From NCBI GenBank assembly GCA_017881985.1, contig JADGQH010000181.1, positions 1 to 6,748 on the forward strand: a stretch of DNA of 6,748 bases. The letters run 5' to 3'. The position numbers and the translations under genes are program-made. Of this stretch, positions 1 through 5,383 are shown piece by piece. The notes beneath the pieces were generated by a model, which searched no databases, was not told the origin of the DNA, and saw only the letters and a program-made list of their open reading frames with translations. The stretch comes from Chloroflexota bacterium (lineage in GTDB: Bacteria; Chloroflexota; Limnocylindria; Limnocylindrales; CSP1-4). Numbering within the stretch: the stretch's first letter is position 1; every line of letters begins with the position of its first letter.

Positions 1-24
1 AATGATCACCGTCGCAGATCAGAA

Positions 25-68
25 GATCAGGGGAGAGATCTGAATAGGGCGGCCTCTGGATCAGGGGA
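25..68 (+). repeat. 10-bp direct repeat around the tRNA fragment
   Basis: GATCAGGGGA occurs at 25-34 and again at 59-68, where the second copy lies inside the tRNA fragment (end of anticodon loop, stem and variable region). The core GATCAG also occurs at 17-22 and 199-204, and CAGATC (15-20) is inverted as GATCTG (37-42). The repeats could be recombinase arm or core sites, traces of local duplication, or chance in a short GATC-rich stretch. Confidence 0.4.
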
Positions 69-98
69 TTGAAGGTTCGAATCCTTCCTCGCCAGCCA
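54..98 (+). pseudogene. 3' fragment of tRNA-Gln (CUG anticodon)
   Basis: The segment fits canonical tRNA numbering from position 32 to the CCA end. It has a 7-nt anticodon loop CTCTGGA (54-60) with CTG at 56-58, a 3' anticodon strand TCAGG (61-65), a 5-nt variable region (66-70), and a perfect T arm, GAAGG/CCTTC, around TTCGAAT (71-87). These are followed by acceptor strand CTCGCCA (88-94), discriminator G95 and an encoded CCA (96-98). A72 with G73 is typical of tRNA-Gln, which usually starts with U1. The 5' half is not intact: the expected CCTGA anticodon strand is absent (49-53 read GCGGC) and no TGGCGAG acceptor strand is present. Bases 29-53 weakly resemble an eroded 5' half, with 5 of 7 acceptor pairs, no GG in the D loop and about 6 nt missing. 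It is therefore either a decayed tRNA gene or the 3' tRNA copy left at the far end of an integrated element. A functional tRNA from this copy is unlikely. Confidence 0.7.
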
Positions 99-100
99 AT

Positions 101-116
101 CCACAACATGTTGTGG
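101..116. promoter_or_regulatory. Perfect 16-bp palindrome after the tRNA
   Basis: CCACAACATGTTGTGG is its own reverse complement over all 16 bases. It begins 2 bp after the CCA of the tRNA remnant and lies about 190 bp upstream of the GH1 start. As RNA it could form a 6-bp stem with a CATG loop, but no T tract follows, so a classical intrinsic terminator is not supported. A dimeric regulator site is the other reading. Nothing identifies the protein that might bind it. Confidence 0.4.
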
Positions 117-135
117 TCCGTACAGGATCCAACCG

Positions 136-145
136 CAACCGGTTG
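136..145. promoter_or_regulatory. LacI-family-like operator, candidate
   Basis: CAACCGGTTG is a perfect 10-bp palindrome with a central CG and an AACCGGTT core. LacI-family sugar regulators typically bind such CG-centred palindromes. It lies upstream of the GH1 gene, so it could control beta-glycosidase expression in response to sugar, although it is about 155 bp from the presumed transcription start. No regulator gene is in the window and no second copy was seen, so the assignment rests on form and place only. Confidence 0.3.
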
Positions 146-290
146 TAGTCCCCTCCCCCGACGGAACCAGCCCATCTCCGTTCGTGCACCGACCTGGTGA
201 TCAGGTGCCCACGACCCTCTGCACGCCTACGCGATCTCCGGGGACTTCGTGAGGCTCAAGACGTGCGCTCGTCCTTCAGCGTGTTGCGCA

Positions 291-296
291 TACGAT
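291..296 (+). promoter_or_regulatory. Candidate -10 element for a leaderless GH1 transcript
   Basis: TACGAT matches TATAAT at four of six positions, including the conserved TA and final T. Six bases separate it from the ATG at 303, the spacing expected if transcription starts at or next to the start codon. No convincing -35 is visible (the best at suitable spacing is about three matches), and no Shine-Dalgarno precedes 303. The two absences agree with a leaderless mRNA but do not prove it. Confidence 0.3.
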
Positions 297-302
297 CCAC
301 GG

Positions 303-1667
303 ATGAGCACATTGCCCGAGTTCGACACCGACCCAGGCCGGCTCGCCCAGCCCTTTCCGGCTGACTTCGCCTGGGGCTTCGCCGCATCCGCCTACCAGAT
401 CGAGGGAGCCGCGGCCGAGGACGGCCGAGGACCGTCGATCTGGGACGCCTTTGCCCGTCAACCGGGCGCCATCGCGGACGGCAGCACGGGCGACATCGCC
501 TGCGACCACTACCACCGCTACCCAGAGGACGTGCGGCTGATGGCCGATCTGGGGGCGCGCGCATTTCGGTTCAGCATCAGCTGGTCGCGCGTTCTGCCGA
601 TCGGGACTGGCGCCATCAACCAGCCCGGCCTCGACTTCTATCAGCGCCTCGTCGACGCCCTGCTTGGCGCGGGCGTCCAACCGCTGATCAACCTCTTCCA
701 CTGGGACCTGCCGCTGACGCTGCAGGAACGCGGCGGATTCGCCAACCCGCAGGTCGTTGGCTGGTTCACCGACTACGCCGCGCTGCTCGCGTCGAGCCTG
801 GGCGACCGTGTCAAGAACTGGATGACGTTCAATGAGCCGGCTGTCTTTGCCTTCCTCGGCCATGCCCAAGGCATTCATGCGCCGGGGCTGCGTGACTGGC
901 CGACCGCGATCCGGGTAGCCGACAACGAACTACGCGCTCATGCCGGCGCCACCCAGGCGATCCGCGCTCTGGTCGGCGACGCGAAAGTCGGCGTGGCGAT
1001 CGATGTCAATCAGGTCGCGCCGGCGACCAACTCGGATCGCGATCGAGTCGCCGCCGACAAGTGGAGCTCCGCTCGCGACGCGTGGTTCCTCGACCCGCTG
1101 TTCGGCCGTGGCTACCCGGCCTTGGGACTCGACGCCCACCGCGAGGCGGGCCACCTCGAAGGCACCGACCTCGCCGAGCCGCCGGCCGGCGATCTCGATT
1201 ACTTGGGCTTGAACTACTACCGGCGCGACTCGGTCAGCGCCAGGTCGGACCGGGCGTTCGACTGGGAGATCGGCGCTGTGCCGGGCTCGGAGCAGACCCA
1301 GATGGGCTGGCACGTCGCGTCCGACGGTCTGCGCGACGTCTTGCTCGAGCTCAACCAGACGTACGCACCGCCCGAGATCGTGGTCACCGAGAACGGCGCG
1401 GCGTACCCCGATACCGTCGAGCAGGACGGGCGGGTGCGCGACGTGGGCCGGCTCGAGTACCTGGCACGCCATGTCGCGGCGGCCGCCGACGCGCTTCGCG
1501 CTGGCGTGCCGCTTACCGGGTACCACGTCTGGTCAATTCTCGACAACTATGAGTGGAGCTTTGGCTACACCCGGCGGTTCGGTCTGGTCCACGTCGACTT
1601 CGCCAGCCAGCGCCGCACATTGAAGGACAGCGCCCGCTGGTATCAGCGGCTCATCGCCCGGGAGTAG
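303..1667 (+). CDS. GH1 family beta-glucosidase / beta-glycosidase
   Basis: This 454-residue enzyme hydrolyses beta-linked glycosides such as cellobiose or aryl-beta-glucosides with retention of configuration. It shows the whole GH1 barrel. The N-terminal signature runs from DFAWG to QIEGA (21-36), HWDLP is at 133-137, and TFNEP (175-179) carries the acid/base E178. LNYY is at 303-306, TENGAAY (362-368) carries the nucleophile E363, and the C-terminal glucose-binding run from W410 through E417-W418 to RFGL (425-428) is present. Length is normal for bacterial GH1 and no signal peptide is visible, so it is probably cytoplasmic. ATG 303 is preferred because the GH1 fold begins soon after it. A GTG at 249 would add 18 Cys/Arg-containing residues unlike the family, though GGGGA (240-244) lies before it. 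The usual GWEV motif reads GWHV (335-338). It converges on the GH3/transporter operon with 4 bp between stops. Exact sugar preference (glucoside, galactoside, fucoside) cannot be read here. Confidence 0.95.
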   Translation: MSTLPEFDTDPGRLAQPFPADFAWGFAASAYQIEGAAAEDGRGPSIWDAFARQPGAIADGSTGDIACDHYHRYPEDVRLMADLGARAFRFSISWSRVLPIGTGAINQPGLDFYQRLVDALLGAGVQPLINLFHWDLPLTLQERGGFANPQVVGWFTDYAALLASSLGDRVKNWMTFNEPAVFAFLGHAQGIHAPGLRDWPTAIRVADNELRAHAGATQAIRALVGDAKVGVAIDVNQVAPATNSDRDRVAADKWSSARDAWFLDPLFGRGYPALGLDAHREAGHLEGTDLAEPPAGDLDYLGLNYYRRDSVSARSDRAFDWEIGAVPGSEQTQMGWHVASDGLRDVLLELNQTYAPPEIVVTENGAAYPDTVEQDGRVRDVGRLEYLARHVAAAADALRAGVPLTGYHVWSILDNYEWSFGYTRRFGLVHVDFASQRRTLKDSARWYQRLIARE

Positions 1668-1691
1668 ATTCTCAAGCCCATGCCATGAGCC
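1648..1691. repeat. Inverted repeat spanning both convergent stop codons
   Basis: GGCTCAT (1648-1654) and ATGAGCC (1685-1691) are exact reverse complements 30 bases apart. They enclose the TAG of the GH1 gene and the TGA of the GH3 gene. The long loop and the lack of T tracts make this weak as a terminator. It is recorded because it is the only paired structure seen at the convergent junction. Confidence 0.2.
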
Positions 1692-3252
1692 CGTGACCGC
1701 GTGGATGCAGACCGGCGATGTCAACGGGCAACCGGCCGACGAACTGCGCCTCGCCCAGCAGCGCGGCTGCCAGTGCTTCCATCGACGGCGGCAGGATGCC
1801 GTAGCTGCAGATGTGGGTTCGGGCGGACGGGTAAGCGAGCAGGTCCCACGGCGTGCGCAGGGCGATGGTGACGGTCGGCTTGCCGGACGCCAGGACAGCC
1901 GCGGCCAGCACCGCCTGCGCCGGCTGGAGGTGCGCGGAGAACGTCCCGACGATGACGAGGTCGAAGGCTGCAAGCCGCTCGCCGAGACCTGCGATGTCAG
2001 CCTCGCCCAGCGCCGCCGGCAGGAGGATCTCCTCCACCCCCGCGATCCGGCGGCGGAGCGCCGATGCCAGCGTCGGCGGCACGGTCGAAGACGTGTCGGC
2101 CGGAGTCAGGTCCGCGGGCATCGACTGGACGACGGCAATCCGCGAGTCGGCGGCCGGCTTCAACGGCAACAGCCGGTCGTCGTTGCGGATCAAGGTCATC
2201 GAACGTTGAGCCAGCTCGGCAGCGAGCGCCTGGTGTTCGCCGCACCCGACAACGTCGAGCGGCGGCTGGTCGTAGCGTCCCAGCCAGCGGCGCAGCTCGC
2301 CAAGCCGGCGCTTCGCGGCCGCGTCGTCGTCGGCATCGATCAGGCCTCGGCGCTGCGCCTGCGCAAGGCCTTCGGCCAGCCGTTCCAGGGCTGGCTCGTC
2401 CGCTGTTCCGAGCAGCACGTCTTCGCCGGCACGGAGGGCCGCGATGGCATCAATGATCTGCGCCCATCCCTGGGCCAGGGCGCGCATGTCCAAAGCATCG
2501 CTGACGGTCACGCCGTCGAACTGCAGCTGCCCTCGCAGCAGGTCGCGCAGCACCGCAGCCGACAGGCTGGTCGGCAGGTCCTCGTTCTGTCCGGGGAGCG
2601 CGAAGTGGCCCGTCATCACCATCCGCGCGCCCGCTCCCAGTGCCGCCCGAAACGGGACCAGCTCGCGCCCGGCCAGCTCGGCGCTCGTCCGGGGCACCAT
2701 CGGCAGCCCATGGTGCGGATCCGCTGCAGTATCGCCGGCGCCCGGGAAATGCTTGGCCGTCGCGGCCACGCCGTGTCCTTGCAGGCCACGGACGGTCGCC
2801 GCCGCGAGCCTTCCGACGGCCTCCGGATCGTCGCCGAAGCTGCGGATCCCGAGCGCCGGATTGGCCGGATTATTGGCCACATCGCACACCGGCGCGTAAT
2901 CAACGTTGACGCCGAGGGCACGCAACTCGCGCGCTGTCGCGCCAGCGACGCGCTCGGCGAGCTCGTCGTCGCCGGTCGCGCCGAGAGCCATCGCACCCGC
3001 GAACTGTGTCGTCCCCTCGCCCAGGCCGACCAGCTGGCCGCCCTCCTGGTCGGCGGCGACCAGCAACGGTGGTGCTCCGGCCGGCCGCGCCTCCTGGATG
3101 GCGGCAGTCAGCCTGCGGATCTGGGGCGGATCGCCGATGTTGTGGACGCGGAAGAGCGTCACGCCGGCGACGCCATGTTCGTTGATCCGCCTCGCCGCCG
3201 ATCGCGGCAGCTCGGTGCCGGCGAACGCGATCATGAGCCGCGCGAGCGTCAT
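1672..3252 (-). CDS. GH3 family glycosidase, NagZ-type, two-domain
   Basis: This 526-residue enzyme has a GH3 (beta/alpha)8 barrel (about 1-335) followed by a second GH3 domain (about 340-526) that opens with TLIRNDDRLLPL (353-364). Visible active-site parts are D68 in DQEGG, R137 in RSFG, K167-H168 in KHFPG, a His loop (D178, H180) of the type that supplies general acid/base in NagZ enzymes, and nucleophile D252 in SDALDM. The usual DQEGGRVxR is changed to Q73 and G76, and the usual GHGD reads GAGD (A172). No signal peptide is seen, so it is probably cytoplasmic. The family includes beta-N-acetylglucosaminidases, beta-glucosidases and some phosphorylases. Context favours a glycoside imported by the neighbouring transporter over peptidoglycan recycling. 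ATG 3252 overlaps the upstream permease stop as ATGA and has no clear Shine-Dalgarno, so translation is probably coupled. The reading frame stays open upstream to 4038, but that part only shadows the permease gene. Confidence 0.9.
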   Translation of the reverse strand: MTLARLMIAFAGTELPRSAARRINEHGVAGVTLFRVHNIGDPPQIRRLTAAIQEARPAGAPPLLVAADQEGGQLVGLGEGTTQFAGAMALGATGDDELAERVAGATARELRALGVNVDYAPVCDVANNPANPALGIRSFGDDPEAVGRLAAATVRGLQGHGVAATAKHFPGAGDTAADPHHGLPMVPRTSAELAGRELVPFRAALGAGARMVMTGHFALPGQNEDLPTSLSAAVLRDLLRGQLQFDGVTVSDALDMRALAQGWAQIIDAIAALRAGEDVLLGTADEPALERLAEGLAQAQRRGLIDADDDAAAKRRLGELRRWLGRYDQPPLDVVGCGEHQALAAELAQRSMTLIRNDDRLLPLKPAADSRIAVVQSMPADLTPADTSSTVPPTLASALRRRIAGVEEILLPAALGEADIAGLGERLAAFDLVIVGTFSAHLQPAQAVLAAAVLASGKPTVTIALRTPWDLLAYPSARTHICSYGILPPSMEALAAALLGEAQFVGRLPVDIAGLHPRGHGLMAWA

Positions 3253-4154
3253 GACTTGACGGAGCCGGCCAGGATCCCTCTCACGAATGCCCGCTGGAGC
3301 AGCAGGAAGACGACCAGCGGCACGACCATCGTGATGAACGCTCCTGCGGTGAGGAGATGCCACGAGCCGCCACGGCTTCCGATCAGCTGGAAGAGCGCCG
3401 TCGGCAGCACGCGAACCTCGGCACCCGGCCCGAGGAACACCAGCGCGACCAGCAAGTCGTTCCAGACCCACAGGAACTGGAAGATCGCGAACGCTCCAAG
3501 CGCCGGCACTGACAGCGGCAGCACGATCCGAGTGAATGCCTGCAGGTGAGAAGCGCCATCGATGGCAGCGGACTCGAACAGGTCGCGCGGCAGCTGCGAG
3601 ATGAAGTTGTAGAGCAGGAAGATCGCGAGGGGCAGGCCGAAGCCCGTGTGGGCCAGCCAGATGCCGAGGAACGAGCCGTACAGGTTTCCCGCGCTGTAGA
3701 TCTGCAGGATCGGGATCAGTGACATCTGGATCGGCACGACGAGCAACCCGACGACGATGGTGAACAGGATCCCCCGCCCGCGGAATGGGACCCACGCGAA
3801 CGCGTAGGCCGCAAATGCGGCGATGGTGATCGGGATGACCGTCGAGGGGAGGGTCACGATCAGGCTGTTGATGAACGCGTTGCCCATGCCGTCGCTTGAC
3901 AGGACCGTCTGGTAGTTCGACAGCGTCCACTGATTGGGTGCGAATGGGTTGAGCAGTGCCGTCCACCAGCCGGATGTGGTGATGTTCAGCGGATTGCGCA
4001 CCGAAGTGACGAGCAAGCCGAGCGTCGGCAGCGTCCATAGCGCGCAGATGGCGAAGACCGACAGGCGGAGCGGCAGGCTGCGCAGGAACGGCGGCCGCCA
4101 GGCGGCGACGCGCGCGATCCGGGCGCTCTCGATCGGCTGGGCGGACGCAGTCAT
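3249..4154 (-). CDS. Sugar ABC transporter permease, MalG/AglG-like
   Basis: This 301-residue inner-membrane protein is the second permease of a carbohydrate-uptake (CUT1-type) ABC transporter. It has about six membrane segments (near 32-52, 95-118, 129-150, 160-182, 215-240 and 268-287). The cytoplasmic EAA loop, ESAAIDGAS (194-202) through RIVLPLS (209-215), docks the ATPase. The C-terminus GILAGSVKS is a variant of the GxxAGAVKG ending common in MalG-type permeases. A hydrophilic stretch with NPFAPNQWTLSNY (69-81), typical of this subfamily, lies between the first two segments. Its ATG is embedded in the stop of the upstream permease (ATGA, 4154-4151) behind an AGAGGGGAGC purine run, and its own stop overlaps the GH3 start in the same way. 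It should form a heterodimer with the neighbouring MalF-like protein. The substrate is not readable from this subunit. Confidence 0.95.
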   Translation of the reverse strand: MTASAQPIESARIARVAAWRPPFLRSLPLRLSVFAICALWTLPTLGLLVTSVRNPLNITTSGWWTALLNPFAPNQWTLSNYQTVLSSDGMGNAFINSLIVTLPSTVIPITIAAFAAYAFAWVPFRGRGILFTIVVGLLVVPIQMSLIPILQIYSAGNLYGSFLGIWLAHTGFGLPLAIFLLYNFISQLPRDLFESAAIDGASHLQAFTRIVLPLSVPALGAFAIFQFLWVWNDLLVALVFLGPGAEVRVLPTALFQLIGSRGGSWHLLTAGAFITMVVPLVVFLLLQRAFVRGILAGSVKS

Positions 4155-5314
4155 GCTCCCCTCTGCTGTCGTCTGAAGTTGCTCAGGTTGATGTACATCA
4201 CGGGCAGCACGGCAACGAAGAGCAGCGTCGCAAGCGCGGCGCCGCGACCGTCGTCGAAGAACTGGAAGATCTCGTGGAACATGCGGTTGGCCACGACGTC
4301 GTCATTGAACCGTCCGCCGGTCGTCACGTAGACAATGTCGAAGATCTTGATCGTGACGATGGCGATGGTCGTCGAGACCGTGATGATCGAGCCGCGGATC
4401 ACCGGCACGATCACCCGTAAGAAGACCTGGCGCTCGGAGGCGCCGTCGAGCCGGGCCGCCTCGATGATCTCGCCCGACACGCCCTTGATGGCTGCGGACA
4501 GAACGACCATGGCGAAACCGGTCTGGAGCCAGATCATGATCACGATCTCGGCGAAGACGTTGATCGGGCTGGTCGTCACCCACGGGATCGGCTGACCACC
4601 GAAGGCGACCACGATCGAGTTGAGCAACCCGATCTGCGGCTGGCCGGCGGGCTGCCAGGCGTAGACCAGGCCCCAGATGACCGATGCCCCGACGAGCGAG
4701 ATCGCCAGCGGCAGGAAGACGATGGTCTTGGCCAGCGACTCGCGTCGGATGCGATCGAACAGCCCGGCGAAGACGAGCCCCAGCCCCACGCTCGCACCGG
4801 TGCCAACGATCAGCCAGAAGGCGTTGTTGCGCAGGATCGTCGTGAAATCGGACTCGGTCATCACGGCGTAGTTCCGGAGCGTGAACTGGCCGTGGTCGTC
4901 CACGAAGCTGCGCAGGATCGTCCCCGCCGCGGGGTAGACCAGGAAGACCGCCAACAGCAGCAGGGCGGGGCCGACGAAGACCCACGGCAGGATCCGGTCG
5001 CGCCACCTTGGCCGCAGCAGGCTGACCAGCGAGCCGACGCCGATGAACAGCAGCCAGATGCCGCCGACGCCCACCGTCAGGGCGATCGCCGCCAGCAGGA
5101 TCTTGGCTATCACCTGATCGCCCGAGCCATTGCGCAGGTCGGTCGCGCCCGCACTGTTGCCCAGCAGATCGTAGATCGAGGCAAGGAGGTGCGGCCCGCC
5201 CTGCCGGTCGAGCAGGACGAGGATGCCGGCGACGCACAGCCCCAGGCCGATCAGGCCGGCAATGGGAAGGGCAAATCGCGACAGTCGGGGATTCTCGGTG
5301 CGCGCTACCGCCAT
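4151..5314 (-). CDS. Sugar ABC transporter permease, MalF/AglF-like
   Basis: This 387-residue inner-membrane protein is the first permease of the CUT1-type transporter. It has about eight hydrophobic segments. Two N-terminal ones (near 15-35 and 69-99) are separated by a roughly 32-residue hydrophilic loop. Then comes the permease core, beginning LPWVFVGPALLLL (109-121) and FLVYP (124-128). The EAA loop EAARLDGAS (285-293) to RVIVPVI (300-306) contacts the ATPase. TTGGRFNDDV (331-340) and ANRMF (342-346) resemble alpha-glucoside (AglF) permeases. ATG 5314 is chosen because AGGAG lies 5 nt before it. An upstream in-frame start at 5371 would add 19 residues encoded by the intergenic hairpin. 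The gene follows the binding-protein gene after a 69-bp gap and ends overlapping the next permease. The N-terminal pair of segments makes it longer than a minimal six-helix permease, as in MalF. Confidence 0.93.
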   Translation of the reverse strand: MAVARTENPRLSRFALPIAGLIGLGLCVAGILVLLDRQGGPHLLASIYDLLGNSAGATDLRNGSGDQVIAKILLAAIALTVGVGGIWLLFIGVGSLVSLLRPRWRDRILPWVFVGPALLLLAVFLVYPAAGTILRSFVDDHGQFTLRNYAVMTESDFTTILRNNAFWLIVGTGASVGLGLVFAGLFDRIRRESLAKTIVFLPLAISLVGASVIWGLVYAWQPAGQPQIGLLNSIVVAFGGQPIPWVTTSPINVFAEIVIMIWLQTGFAMVVLSAAIKGVSGEIIEAARLDGASERQVFLRVIVPVIRGSIITVSTTIAIVTIKIFDIVYVTTGGRFNDDVVANRMFHEIFQFFDDGRGAALATLLFVAVLPVMYINLSNFRRQQRGA

Positions 5315-5319
5315 ATCCG

Positions 5320-5324
5320 CTCCT
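5320..5324 (-). promoter_or_regulatory. Shine-Dalgarno that sets the MalF-like permease start
   Basis: Read on the minus strand, AGGAG is followed by CGGAT and then ATG (5314-5312), a 5-nt spacing. It lies just downstream of the intercistronic hairpin and stays single-stranded in that fold. It is the clearest ribosome-binding site in the window and supports the shorter permease start. Confidence 0.7.
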
Positions 5325-5336
5325 GCAGAAATAGTC

Positions 5337-5369
5337 GCGGGGCGCCCACCGTGAGGTGACGCGCCCCGC
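5337..5369 (-). terminator. Intercistronic hairpin, candidate attenuator or mRNA stabiliser
   Basis: GCGGGGCGC (5337-5345) pairs perfectly with GCGCCCCGC (5361-5369). Inside, CACC (5347-5350) pairs with GGTG (5355-5358) around a GTGA tetraloop, with a small internal bulge. The structure sits 14 bp after the binding-protein stop and 22 bp before the permease start. On the transcribed strand it is followed by GACTATTTCTGC, only a short U-rich run, so full termination is unlikely. Partial termination or 3'-end protection would yield more binding-protein mRNA than permease mRNA, as known for malE-malF intergenic hairpins. Confidence 0.65.
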
Positions 5370-5383
5370 AAGCCATCAGATCG

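Noticed and set aside
3..203. TGATCACC (3-10) inverted as GGTGATCA (196-203)
   Set aside because: An 8-bp match about 185 bp apart, built on a palindromic TGATCA core, is too weak to call a boundary repeat.
192..206. ACCTG / CAGGT inverted repeat with 5-nt loop
   Set aside because: A five-base stem in GC-rich DNA is expected by chance, and nothing ties it to a promoter.
249..302. N-terminal extension of GH1 from GTG 249
   Set aside because: The 18 added residues do not resemble GH1 or a signal peptide. ATG 303 is favoured, although GGGGA at 240-244 keeps a small doubt.
1693..3549. 618-codon plus-strand open frame antisense to GH3 and the MalG-like permease
   Set aside because: The translation is Arg/Gln-rich with no recognisable domain, while the opposite strand encodes clear GH3 and permease proteins. 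This is a high-GC shadow.
3253..4038. 262-codon upstream extension of the GH3 frame
   Set aside because: It overlaps the permease gene in another frame and reads as a low-complexity Arg/Pro/Asp sequence. GH3 homology begins at ATG 3252, which forms an ATGA overlap.
5315..5371. N-terminal extension of the MalF-like permease from 5371
   Set aside because: It would be encoded by the intercistronic hairpin, and a good AGGAG sits 5 nt before ATG 5314.
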